A stretch of 7,697 nucleotides of DNA from Hyphomicrobiales bacterium (GTDB taxonomy: Bacteria > Pseudomonadota > Alphaproteobacteria > Rhizobiales > Kaistiaceae): positions 1 through 7,697 of the forward strand of contig JAFKJZ010000096.1 of assembly GCA_017305815.1 (NCBI GenBank). The letters run 5' to 3'. Every line of letters starts with the position of its first letter. The first letter of the stretch is position 1. This document shows, in pieces, positions 1-6,843 of the stretch. Below the pieces are notes generated by a model. That model made no database searches. It was not told the DNA's origin and saw nothing but the letters and a program-made list of their open reading frames with translations. The translations under genes and the position numbers were made by a program.

Positions 1-873
1 GAGGTGCTGGGCCTCGTGGGCGAATCCGGCTCCGGCAAGACCACGGTGGGTCGCATGATCATGGGGCTCGAACAGCCCACCGAGGGAACCATTCTGTTTG
101 ACGAGCGGGAGATCGGCGGAGGCACGAGGGCGGAGCTGTTGTCGGTCCGCCGCCGCATCCAGATGGTGTTCCAGGATCCCTTCGCCAGCCTCAACCCACG
201 GCGCAGGGTGGGCGACCTGATCGCCGAAGGCCTGGAGATACAGCGGATCGGCACCCGGGCCGAGCAACGCGCCGAGGTGTCCCGCCTGCTGGACCTCGTG
301 GGGCTGCCTTCCGATGCGGCCAACCGATTTCCGCACGAATTCTCGGGCGGCCAGCGTCAGCGTATCGGCATCGCGCGCGCCCTTGCCGTCAAGCCGGACG
401 TGCTGGTGGCGGACGAGCCGGTATCCGCGCTCGACGTGTCCGTGCAGGCACAGGTTCTCAACCTGCTCCAGGATCTCAAGGAAAAACTCGACCTCACGAT
501 ACTCTTCATCAGCCACGACTTGGCGGTGGTGGAGCATTTCTGCGACCGGGTAGCCGTGATGTATCTCGGCCGGCTGATGGAACTGGCGCCGCGCGAGACT
601 CTCTTCGCGCAGCCGCGCCATCCCTACACCGAGGCCCTGCTCTCAGCGGCGCCAATTCCCGACCCTGCGCAACGGCGCGAGCGTATCGTCATGCAAGGCG
701 ACGTTCCGTCTCCCATCGATCCACCGTCCGGATGCGTGCTGCGTACCCGCTGCCGCTATGCCCTGCCGGCATGCGCGGCGGCCGTGCCGCCTCTCGCCGA
801 GGCCGGGCCGGGCCATTTCAAGGCCTGCATCCGCGACGACATCCTGCCGAGGCCTGTACATGCCCTTCAATAA
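1..873 (+). CDS. Dipeptide/oligopeptide ABC transporter ATP-binding protein (DppF/OppF type), 5' partial
   Basis: Cytoplasmic ATPase subunit that powers import of di- or oligopeptides, normally paired with a second ATPase, two permeases and a periplasmic binding protein. The reading frame is open from base 1, so the start and roughly the first 40 residues lie outside the window. In order from the window edge I see the Walker A motif (GESGSGKT, about residues 7-14), a Q-loop ([13 protein letters not shown]), the ABC signature (FSGGQRQR), Walker B with the D-loop ([12 protein letters not shown]) and the H-loop His (LFISHD). The C-terminus carries the extension typical of the oligopeptide/dipeptide group, with [12 protein letters not shown] and a cysteine-containing tail (SGCVLRTRC...PAC). 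All ATPase motifs look intact. The stop codon lies inside the next gene (14-base overlap), which ties this transporter to the downstream amidohydrolase. The substrate cannot be read from an ATPase alone; peptide transport is family knowledge. Confidence 0.95.
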   Translation, partial: EVLGLVGESGSGKTTVGRMIMGLEQPTEGTILFDEREIGGGTRAELLSVRRRIQMVFQDPFASLNPRRRVGDLIAEGLEIQRIGTRAEQRAEVSRLLDLVGLPSDAANRFPHEFSGGQRQRIGIARALAVKPDVLVADEPVSALDVSVQAQVLNLLQDLKEKLDLTILFISHDLAVVEHFCDRVAVMYLGRLMELAPRETLFAQPRHPYTEALLSAAPIPDPAQRRERIVMQGDVPSPIDPPSGCVLRTRCRYALPACAAAVPPLAEAGPGHFKACIRDDILPRPVHALQ

Positions 874-2026
874 CCGCATCGCCGACCTGGCTCACGAAGC
901 CGCCGCCTGGCGTCACGATTTTCATGCCCATCCGGAAGTCCTCTACGAGGTGCACCGCACGGCGGCCCGTATATCGGAGCTCCTGACCGGCTTCGGGGTC
1001 GACGAAGTCGCGACCGGCATCGGCGGCACCGGTGTCGTCGGCATCGTGCACGGAAATCGGCCTGGCAAGACCATCGGCCTCAGGGCCGAAATGGACGCCC
1101 TCCCGATGACCGAGGCGACGGGGCTTCCCTATGCCTCGACCTATCCGGGCCGCATGCACGCCTGCGGTCATGACGGCCATGCGGCCATGCTGCTCGGCGC
1201 GGCGAAATATCTGAGCGAGACGCGTGACTTCGCCGGCAGCGTCGCGCTGATCTTCCAGCCGGCCGAGGAGGGAGGTGCCGGCGGCCGCGCCATGGCGGAG
1301 GGTGGCCTGTTCCAGCGCTGGCCGATCGAGGAGGTCTACGCTCTGCACAATATGCCCGGCGTCCCGGAAGGGCATTTCATGACCCGGCCAAATGCCATCC
1401 TGGCCTCAGCCGACACGTTCGACATCGTCATCGAGGGCAAGGGCGGCCACGCCGCATGGCCTCACACGATCGCGGACGTGATCGTTGCGGCAGGGCAGAT
1501 CATCGCCGCGCTGCAGACCATCGTTTCCCGCGAGACAGACCCCCTCAAGTCGGCCGTGTTGTCCCTGACGCGGCTCGAGGGGGGAAGCGCCTACAACGTC
1601 ATGCCCGATTCCGCGCGGCTGTCCGGTACGTTCCGTGCGCTGGACACGGGCGTGCGAGACCGGGTGGAGAAGCGGCTGGTCGAAATCAGCGAAGGTATTG
1701 CGGCTGCGCTCAACGTCCGGGCGACGGTCACGATTGATCGGATTTGCGGCGCCGTGGCCAACGATCCGTCGCGGACGGCGTTCTGCGCCGACGTCGCGAC
1801 AGCGCTCGTGGGCGCTGAAAAGGTGACGACCGACATGGATCCGCTGATGGGCGGGGACGACTTTTGCTATCTGCTCGACCATCGGCCCGGCAGCTACGTC
1901 TTCGTTGGAAACGGCGATACCGCTGCGCTGCACACCGTCCAGTACGACTTCAACGATCGTCTGATCCCGCTCGGCGTCGCCTACTGGGTGCGGCTGGTCC
2001 AGGCCGCCTCGTCCTCATCGCTGTAA
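860..2026 (+). CDS. M20D family amidohydrolase/metallopeptidase (hippurate hydrolase or N-acyl amino acid hydrolase type)
   Basis: Predicted cytoplasmic metal-dependent hydrolase of 388 residues, the usual length for M20D enzymes, which cleave amide bonds of N-acyl amino acids, amino-acid conjugates or some dipeptides. Visible motifs: HPEV near residue 24, RAEMDALP (75-82), the metal-binding HACGHDGH (100-107, ligands probably C102 and H104), FQPAEEG (132-138, E136 as general base and E137 as ligand), LHNMPG (H163), [10 protein letters not shown] (dimer-domain His near 197), a GGDDF motif and a final [10 protein letters not shown] whose His (about 358) should complete the site. There is no signal peptide. 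I chose the ATG at 860 rather than the in-frame ATG at 758, because homologues start near this point and GAGG at 849-852 gives a suitable ribosome site; the longer form would sit deep in the transporter gene. Neighbours suggest it releases hydroxyproline or other amino acids from imported peptides or conjugates, but the substrate is inferred. Confidence 0.93.
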   Translation: MPFNNRIADLAHEAAAWRHDFHAHPEVLYEVHRTAARISELLTGFGVDEVATGIGGTGVVGIVHGNRPGKTIGLRAEMDALPMTEATGLPYASTYPGRMHACGHDGHAAMLLGAAKYLSETRDFAGSVALIFQPAEEGGAGGRAMAEGGLFQRWPIEEVYALHNMPGVPEGHFMTRPNAILASADTFDIVIEGKGGHAAWPHTIADVIVAAGQIIAALQTIVSRETDPLKSAVLSLTRLEGGSAYNVMPDSARLSGTFRALDTGVRDRVEKRLVEISEGIAAALNVRATVTIDRICGAVANDPSRTAFCADVATALVGAEKVTTDMDPLMGGDDFCYLLDHRPGSYVFVGNGDTAALHTVQYDFNDRLIPLGVAYWVRLVQAASSSSL

Positions 2027-2029
2027 GGA
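2025..2029 (+). promoter_or_regulatory. Ribosome binding site of the proline racemase-family gene
   Basis: AAGGA overlaps the stop codon of the upstream amidohydrolase gene and lies 10 bases before the ATG at 2040. The placement supports translational coupling and fixes the start of the next gene. Confidence 0.6.
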
Positions 2030-2039
2030 AAGCCTCGTC

Positions 2040-3068
2040 ATGCGTTCGAGCAAGGTCATTCACATCGTCGGCTGCCATGCCGAGGGAGAGGTTGGCGACG
2101 TCATTACCGGTGGCGTCGCGCCGCCGCCGGGCGAAACCTTGTGGGATCAATCGAGGTTCATCGCCGCCGACGGCGAATTGCGCGACTTCGTCCTCAATGA
2201 GCCCAGAGGCGGGCTCTTCCGCCACGTCAATCTTCTCGTCCCCGCCAAGGACCCGCGCGCCGCGGCGGGCTTCATCATCATGGAGCCGGTCCATACGCCG
2301 CCAATGTCGGGCTCCAACTCGATCTGCGTGGCGACGGTCGCGCTCGATATCGGCCTGGTGCCGATGTCCGAGCCCGAGACGCGCTTCTTCCTGGAGGCCC
2401 CGGGGGGATTGGTGGAAGTCGTCGCACAATGCCGAGACGGCAAAGCCCGCTCCATCCGGGTCACCAACCATCCGAGCTTTGTCGGTCAACTGGATGCCAG
2501 GCTGGAAGTCGACGGATTGGGCACGATTCGCGTAGACACCGCCTATGGCGGGGACACCTTCGCACTGGTCGATGCCCGGTCGCTCGGCTTCAATCTTACG
2601 CCGGACGAAGCGCCCGACCTCGCCGCAACCGGCATGAAGATCACCCGGGCGGCGACCGAACAACTCGGCTTTGTTCATCCCGAGCATCCGGACTGGTCGC
2701 ACATATCCTTCACCCAGTTCACGGGCCCCGTCGAAGTCGTGGACGGCATCAAGACCGGCCGCAACACGGTTGCGATCGAGCCGGGCAAGCTGGACCGCTC
2801 GCCGACCGGCACCGGCGTCTCGGCCCGCATGGCGGTGCTCCACCGGCGCGGGCTGCTCGAGCAAGGCGAAGCCTATCGCGGACTTTCCATCATCGGCACC
2901 CGGTTCGACGGCCGGATCGAAGCGATCACCAGCCTGGCCGGCACTCCCGCGATCATTCCCTCCATCTCCGGCAGAGCCTGGATCACCGAGACCAAACAGC
3001 TCCTGCTCGATCCGTCCGATCCGTTCCCAAGGGGCTACAGGGTTGGCGACACCTGGCCCGGTGCCTGA
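2040..3068 (+). CDS. Proline racemase-superfamily enzyme, probable trans-3-hydroxy-L-proline dehydratase
   Basis: A cytoplasmic protein of 342 residues covering the whole two-lobed proline racemase fold. Family landmarks include [15 protein letters not shown] (11-25), NEPRGG (53-58), the first catalytic loop PPMSGSNS (87-94), AYGGDTF (168-174) and the second catalytic loop DRSPTGTG (252-259). Proline racemases and 4-hydroxyproline 2-epimerases use Cys in both loops. Here the first is Ser90 (codon 2307-2309) and the second is Thr256 (codon 2805-2807). Thr at the second site is the known mark of trans-3-hydroxy-L-proline dehydratases, which turn trans-3-hydroxyproline into delta1-pyrroline-2-carboxylate without spontaneous back-racemisation. 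The reductase expected to act next is encoded 5 bases downstream, which strongly supports this reading. Ser in the first loop is the odd point and leaves 4-hydroxyproline epimerase as a weaker alternative. Family membership is near certain; the exact reaction is inferred from residues and context. Confidence 0.9.
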   Translation: MRSSKVIHIVGCHAEGEVGDVITGGVAPPPGETLWDQSRFIAADGELRDFVLNEPRGGLFRHVNLLVPAKDPRAAAGFIIMEPVHTPPMSGSNSICVATVALDIGLVPMSEPETRFFLEAPGGLVEVVAQCRDGKARSIRVTNHPSFVGQLDARLEVDGLGTIRVDTAYGGDTFALVDARSLGFNLTPDEAPDLAATGMKITRAATEQLGFVHPEHPDWSHISFTQFTGPVEVVDGIKTGRNTVAIEPGKLDRSPTGTGVSARMAVLHRRGLLEQGEAYRGLSIIGTRFDGRIEAITSLAGTPAIIPSISGRAWITETKQLLLDPSDPFPRGYRVGDTWPGA

Positions 3069-3073
3069 ACAGC

Positions 3074-4123
3074 ATGACAGCAAACCCAGAGATTTTCGGA
3101 ACGCCGCGCAACACGGCCACGATTTCCTATGGCGATCTGGCAGAACTGCTGGCGACGATATTTCGCCACGCGGGCGCGAGCCCCACGGTGGCCAGCCTGC
3201 TGGCGGCCAATTGTGCGGGTTGCGAGCGCGACGGCGCAACCTCGCATGGCGTGTTCCGCATACCGGGCTATCTCGCATCGATCGCCAGTGGCTGGGTCGA
3301 TGCCAGGGCCGAACCACGCATCGAAAGCGCCGAAGGCGCCGTCGTGCGTGTCGACGCCATGAACGGCTTTGCGCAGCCCGCACTTGAGCTGGTGACGCCC
3401 ATCCTGATCGAAAAAGCCGCCAATGACGGCATCGCCTTGCTGTCGATCCGCAACTCGCATCATTTCAGCGCCCTCTGGCCCGATGTCGAGCCGCTGGCGG
3501 AAGCGGGATTGCTGGCTCTCACAATGGTCAACAGCTTCGCCTGCACGGTCCCGTTCAACGGCCATTCTCCCGTCTTCGGCACCAACCCCATCGCCTTTGC
3601 CGCCCCGCGCGCCGATGCGCCTCCGCTGGTGGCGGATCTCGCCACCAGCGCCATGGCCAATGGCGATGTGCAGATCGCTTTCCGCGAGGGGCGCTCCCTG
3701 CCCCCTGGGCATGGCGTCGACAGTGCCGGCCGTCCCACCACCGACCCCGCAGCCGTGCTGAACGGCGGCGCCCTGCTGCCCTTTGGCGGTTACAAGGGCA
3801 GCACGATCTCGATGATGATCGAGATCTTCGGAGCGGCCCTGACCGGCGGAAAATTCTCCTTCGAAGTCGACTGGTCGACCCATAGCGGGGCGCAGACCCC
3901 CCATACCGGACAGGTGCTGATCGTGATCTCGCCGGATTTCGGCCGGCGAGACAGCAGTTTCGGAAGGCGCGTGAACGGGCTCGTCGAGCAATTGCGCATG
4001 AGCGGCGTCAGCCGGCTGCCCGGTGACCGGCGCCAGGTGACGAGGCGGCGCAGTCTGCGCGACGGGATCGTGATGCCCCTGCAGCAATTGGAGGACCTGC
4101 GCCGACGGGCCGATGGCGCCTGA
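3074..4123 (+). CDS. Malate/L-lactate dehydrogenase-family oxidoreductase, probable delta1-pyrroline-2-carboxylate reductase
   Basis: NAD(P)H-dependent cytoplasmic reductase of 349 residues, normal for the YbiC/DpkA branch of the Ldh_2 family. It would reduce delta1-pyrroline-2-carboxylate (perhaps also delta1-piperideine-2-carboxylate) to L-proline (L-pipecolate). Visible motifs are TSHGVFRIPGYL with the presumed catalytic His at 58, NSHHFSALW (127-135), VFGTNPIAFAAP (167-178), DLATSAMANGDV (188-199, Asp188), LPPGHGVD and the long C-terminal signature beginning LPFGGYKGS (235-243), with a following ISMMIEI. These resemble DpkA-type imino acid reductases more than true malate dehydrogenases. 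The ATG at 3074 is 5 bases after the upstream stop and has no convincing Shine-Dalgarno sequence, so translation is probably coupled. The frame stays open far upstream inside the previous gene, but that part shows no family similarity. The cofactor and exact imine substrate are inferred. Confidence 0.9.
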   Translation: MTANPEIFGTPRNTATISYGDLAELLATIFRHAGASPTVASLLAANCAGCERDGATSHGVFRIPGYLASIASGWVDARAEPRIESAEGAVVRVDAMNGFAQPALELVTPILIEKAANDGIALLSIRNSHHFSALWPDVEPLAEAGLLALTMVNSFACTVPFNGHSPVFGTNPIAFAAPRADAPPLVADLATSAMANGDVQIAFREGRSLPPGHGVDSAGRPTTDPAAVLNGGALLPFGGYKGSTISMMIEIFGAALTGGKFSFEVDWSTHSGAQTPHTGQVLIVISPDFGRRDSSFGRRVNGLVEQLRMSGVSRLPGDRRQVTRRRSLRDGIVMPLQQLEDLRRRADGA

Positions 4124-4312
4124 TCCGGCTTCATCCCGATCGTGCCCATTTGGCTGAGGCGTCGCGTGCCAACTCTCGCATCTGGCAGTCTGACGATCGC
4201 CCTTGGCGTGTTCGTTGACGCACCGGTGGCTGCCAACGCAGCCTCCGCCGCGTGATCATGATCTGCGGGGTCGCATCGCAAGAGGTTTGACACAACCAGC
4301 GCTCCGCCTTCG
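4124..4312. other. Convergent intergenic region, no gene supported
   Basis: These 189 bases separate the stop of the plus-strand hydroxyproline cassette from the stop of the minus-strand binding-protein gene. Short open stretches occur on both strands, but none has a recognisable product or a credible start site. The only structure I noticed is the small inverted repeat listed separately. I see no strong GC stem followed by a run of T on either strand. Confidence 0.6.
4248..4268. repeat. Small inverted repeat between convergent genes, possible weak terminator
   Basis: Arms CCGCG and TGCGG flank the perfect palindrome GATCATGATC, so the transcript could fold into a stem of about eight to nine pairs with one bulged base, one G-U pair and a tight loop. 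No T tract follows on either strand, so a classical intrinsic terminator is not supported. Its position between two convergent genes is the main reason to record it. Confidence 0.3.
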
Positions 4313-5353
4313 TTACGGCGGCATGGCTCGCTGCAGGGCTGGACTGACCAGGCTCAGCATCTGCAGCACCTCTCGGGGGGCCGGCCTGCGCCAGACGGTC
4401 TGAAAGCATTCGACGACGTTCTCGGCCGTGACGGCAAGGCCGGGAAGCGCAACCCAGTCCGGTGTCAGGCGTCCGAGAAGGGCGCTGACCGTGACCGAAG
4501 CCGCCGTCTCTCCCTGCCGGAACGGTTGCTGGGCCGCGATAGCGACGAGCGAATTGTTCGCGGCCAGGCCGATCGCGGCGTCCTGGCCGAGATCCACGGT
4601 CACCATGGGAACTGTACGACCCATCGTGGTCAGCGTGCCGGCCGCGGCAATCGACGGCGTATCCCATACGACAAAGAGGCCGGCGATGGCGGCATGATCG
4701 TCGAAAAGCGCGCGCGTCACGCGGCCCGCGTCGGCGAGAGACGGGAAGCGCCGAACGTGCAGCCGCACATCGGGGCGATTGATCCGCATCCACTTCAGGA
4801 ACGCGATTTCGCGCTCGTTGGTCGCAAAGAAGTCCGCCTCATAGCCGAGGACGCCAACCTCACCGGCTTCAGGGACGTGCGGCGACAGACTTTCGGCCGC
4901 GATCTTGCCGAGGCCGAAATTGTCGGCCGAGACCAGCGAGGTGTAGTCCTTGCCGGGCAGGAGGCCGGTTGGCACGTTGTCGAGCAGGACCAGCTTGATG
5001 CCGGCCGCCGCGACGCGCGCATGGGCGGCCGCGACCTTGGCGTTGGCGACCGGCAGCGAGACGATCGCGTCCGGCGCCTCGGCGATGAGACGGTCGAGCG
5101 CATCGATCTGCACCTCCGGCGTGAAGGAGCAGTCGACGACGTCGATGACCGCGACACCGCAGTCGCCGAACATGCCGATCATGCCGATCATTCCCGAGAG
5201 CTGCTGCTTGGCCCAGTCGCTCGCGAATGTGTGCAGCACGATCGCAACGCGGAAGCCGCCCGCCCGCGCCTTTACGATGTCCTCCGGCAGGAGAAGGATC
5301 TGTTCGGGAGCCGACGCCCGCTCCCCGTGAGGGCCGAGACCAGAAATCGTCAT
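4313..5353 (-). CDS. Substrate-binding domain protein of the type-1 periplasmic binding protein fold (RbsB/LacI-like), without signal peptide
   Basis: A 346-residue protein resembling the sugar-binding components of ribose-type ABC transporters. Near residue 34 the first Rossmann-like strand begins (FRVAIVLHT), followed by DWAKQQLSG, a helix with VQIDALDRLIAEAPDAIVSLPV (in two parts, about 81-102), LVLLDNVPTG (121-130), SLVSADNFGLG (139-149), a hinge region with VGVLGY (166-171), FVVWDTPSIAAAG and a late AQQPF segment. This alternation fits two periplasmic-binding-protein lobes. The first 33 residues are polar with no hydrophobic signal peptide or lipobox, so the protein should stay in the cytoplasm. 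No helix-turn-helix is present, so it is not a LacI repressor. A strong GGAGGA ribosome site sits before the ATG at 5353, and the gene is 10 bases after the ROK regulator gene. It may be a cytosolic sugar sensor partnering that regulator; the ligand is unknown. An atypically exported transporter component is the alternative. Confidence 0.85.
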   Translation of the reverse strand: MTISGLGPHGERASAPEQILLLPEDIVKARAGGFRVAIVLHTFASDWAKQQLSGMIGMIGMFGDCGVAVIDVVDCSFTPEVQIDALDRLIAEAPDAIVSLPVANAKVAAAHARVAAAGIKLVLLDNVPTGLLPGKDYTSLVSADNFGLGKIAAESLSPHVPEAGEVGVLGYEADFFATNEREIAFLKWMRINRPDVRLHVRRFPSLADAGRVTRALFDDHAAIAGLFVVWDTPSIAAAGTLTTMGRTVPMVTVDLGQDAAIGLAANNSLVAIAAQQPFRQGETAASVTVSALLGRLTPDWVALPGLAVTAENVVECFQTVWRRPAPREVLQMLSLVSPALQRAMPP

Positions 5354-5357
5354 TGCT

Positions 5358-5364
5358 TCCTCCT
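5358..5364 (-). promoter_or_regulatory. Ribosome binding site of the binding-protein gene, overlapping the ROK stop codon
   Basis: On the minus strand AGGAGGA ends four bases before the ATG (5353-5351) and shares one base with the TGA stop of the regulator gene (5366-5364). The arrangement indicates translational coupling of the two products and fixes the start of the binding protein. Confidence 0.7.
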
Positions 5365-6716
5365 CACGCCTCCGGCGGCCGGATCGTGCTCGCCTGCACG
5401 TCCCGCTTCCGCGCGATCTCGTCCTTCATCCGCTGGAAGAGCGGATGCGCCTGGGGCCGTCCCGCCATGATCCAGTCCCTCAGGATGGATGGGGAGAACA
5501 TGCCTTCGACCGCGACAATGGACGCGCCCACAAGGCCTGCCGAGCTTCCCATCTGGGAACGGACGACCTGCAGGTCCCGGCTCACCAGCGGGTGGCAGGC
5601 GCCATAGATCGCCTCGCGCGCGGAGGCGAGAAGGATGTCATTTGTCTGGGCGATCGAGCCGGAGAGGACGATCAGCGCCGGGTTCAGCATGTTCGCGAGC
5701 GTCGCAACGACCTGACCGATCAACCGGCCGCTTTGCGAGAGAATCTCGATCGCGGCCGCGTCGCCGATCTGCGCCGCCTGCGCCACCTCGAGAGCGGTTA
5801 TCTCGCCCCCGCGGCGCAGATGTTCGGCAAGCACCGGGCTGGCCCCGCGCTCGGCGGCGCTTCTGCCTTCCTGGGCGATATGATCCGAGCCTGCCATGGC
5901 TTCGAGCGTGCCGGCGCCGCCTGCCGCCGAAACGGGAACGGACCCGATCAGGCCGACGGCGCCCTGCGCGCCGCGGAACAGCGCTCCGTCGCTGCCGAGG
6001 CCTGCGCCAATCCGCTTGCCGACTTTGACGAACAGCATGGTCCGGTGGCCACTTCCGGCCCCGGCATGCAGTTCACCCATCGTCATGGTCTCCACGCTGG
6101 AACGGAGCCAGACCGGGGCGTCGAAGGCCTCGACCAGCGTTTCGACAAGCGGGAAGCTCTCCCAGCCGGGCAGGATTGCGGGCGTGGTCCCGAGAAAAAG
6201 CGCCTCGCCGCCGTCGGGCACGGCACCGGGCACCGAGATCGAGATGCCATAGAGCGGCGGGTTTCCCTGCCGTTCGAGAATCCAGCGGAACAGCGCGGTC
6301 AGCCTCTCGGCAAGCGCCGATACGGGCTGTGTGAGTTCACTCGCCTCGTGATGTTCCATGATCAGGGCGCCGTCGAGATCGGCGATCCCGACGCCGAGCG
6401 CCGTCTGATCGAGAGTCGCGACGAGGATCCTGCCGCGATCCGCGCTGAACCGCACCAGGCGCGGGGCGCGGCCGCCGGTCGCGGCACCGAGTTCGCTCTC
6501 GTTGACCAGCCCGAGTTCGCAGAGCGTGCCGAGTCGATCCGCCACGACGGCGCGCCCCAATTCGCTGTAGCGCTCGATTTCCTGGCGCGTGGTGGCCTGC
6601 TCGGAACGGACCAGATTGAGGATTTGGACGAGGCTCGGCGAGGCCGTCTCGGACACGCGCGGACGGCCTTTCCGGCGCGGAGGGGAAGCGGGTTCCGCAA
6701 GGGCCGGCGTCGACAT
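5364..6716 (-). CDS. ROK-family transcriptional regulator (NagC/XylR/Mlc-like), non-catalytic
   Basis: DNA-binding regulator of 450 residues, likely a repressor released by a sugar or sugar phosphate. Residues about 28-90 form a winged helix-turn-helix (SLVQILNLVRSEQATTRQEI region, then RLGTLCELGLV and a GGRAPR wing). The rest is a ROK domain with GISISVPGAV (157-166), LPGW (182-185), VGKRIGAGL (232-240) and FRGAQGAVGLIGSVP (247-261). Sugar-kinase ROK proteins have an Asn-Asp pair where this one reads RSSVETMTMGE (205-215), and a zinc motif with His and three Cys where this one reads VSAAGGAGTLEA (262-273). Both are lost, so kinase activity is not expected. A basic RRKGRPR stretch (14-20) precedes the DNA-binding domain. 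I chose the ATG at 6716 because a purine-rich GAGGAGAGG site lies just upstream; the frame is open to 6794, but that extension overlaps the promoter region. It is read away from the isomerase gene, its likely target. Confidence 0.92.
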   Translation of the reverse strand: MSTPALAEPASPPRRKGRPRVSETASPSLVQILNLVRSEQATTRQEIERYSELGRAVVADRLGTLCELGLVNESELGAATGGRAPRLVRFSADRGRILVATLDQTALGVGIADLDGALIMEHHEASELTQPVSALAERLTALFRWILERQGNPPLYGISISVPGAVPDGGEALFLGTTPAILPGWESFPLVETLVEAFDAPVWLRSSVETMTMGELHAGAGSGHRTMLFVKVGKRIGAGLGSDGALFRGAQGAVGLIGSVPVSAAGGAGTLEAMAGSDHIAQEGRSAAERGASPVLAEHLRRGGEITALEVAQAAQIGDAAAIEILSQSGRLIGQVVATLANMLNPALIVLSGSIAQTNDILLASAREAIYGACHPLVSRDLQVVRSQMGSSAGLVGASIVAVEGMFSPSILRDWIMAGRPQAHPLFQRMKDEIARKRDVQASTIRPPEA

Positions 6717-6758
6717 GTCTCGTCCTCTCCTCGACGTCGCGTTTGCTCCTTCATAAGA

Positions 6759-6775
6759 CCGGCCGTTTCGGCTGG
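6759..6775. repeat. GC-rich hairpin in the leader of the ROK gene
   Basis: CCGGCCG and CGGCTGG are separated by TTT, giving a stem of seven pairs including one G-U pair and a three-base loop. It lies about 43 bases before the regulator's start codon on the minus strand, in the expected 5' untranslated region. There is no T run after it on the minus strand, so it is more likely an operator or an mRNA structure than a terminator. Confidence 0.5.
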
Positions 6776-6814
6776 CAACGACACACTTATGCATTAAATC
6801 TGCAGAAGTGGCAG

Positions 6815-6843
6815 CTTATATGATTCTAAAATGTTGACATCGA
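6815..6843 (-). promoter_or_regulatory. Candidate promoter for the ROK regulator and binding-protein genes
   Basis: On the minus strand a TATAAG -10-like box (6820-6815) lies 17 bases after a weak TCGATG -35-like box (6843-6838). Transcription would begin near 6807, leaving a leader of about 90 bases that contains the GC-rich hairpin. The -35 match is poor, and the box overlaps the plus-strand -35, so the two promoters would compete. Confidence 0.3.

Noticed and set aside
758..859. In-frame upstream start extending the M20D amidohydrolase by 34 residues
   Set aside because: The extension lies wholly within the transporter gene, has an Arg/Cys/Pro-rich composition typical of an out-of-frame reading, and the M20D fold begins at the ATG at 860, which has its own ribosome site.
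2429..3073. Long upstream extension of the reductase frame inside the racemase-family gene
   Set aside because: It is an open reading in the wrong frame of a GC-rich gene, is rich in Arg, Ser and His and shows no domain. The reductase family begins at about the ATG at 3074.
1950..3383. 477-codon open frame antisense to the racemase-family gene
   Set aside because: Its translation is low-complexity Arg/Ala/Gly-rich with no recognisable motif, while the plus strand encodes a complete conserved enzyme. It is a shadow caused by high GC at third positions.
3035..4087. 350-codon open frame antisense to the reductase gene
   Set aside because: It has no motifs and is explained by codon bias of the real gene on the plus strand.
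4203..4403. Possible small gene in the convergent spacer on the plus strand
   Set aside because: The 66-codon frame has no clear ribosome site, runs into the opposite gene and has no recognisable product.
4313..5353. LacI-type repressor identity for the binding-protein-like gene
   Set aside because: There is no helix-turn-helix at the N-terminus; the first recognisable element is already the first strand of the ligand-binding lobe.
4526..5470. 314-codon plus-strand frame opposite the binding-protein gene
   Set aside because: It is rich in Arg, Asp and Gly without any motif; the minus strand encodes an evident binding-protein fold with a strong ribosome site.
6717..6794. Longer ROK protein starting at the ATG at 6794
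   Set aside because: The extra 26 residues would use the likely promoter and hairpin leader as coding sequence and resemble nothing. The ATG at 6716 has a purine-rich ribosome site just upstream.
5445..6797. 450-codon plus-strand frame opposite the ROK regulator
   Set aside because: It mirrors the regulator almost exactly, has a composition typical of reverse-complement shadows and no ribosome site or domain.
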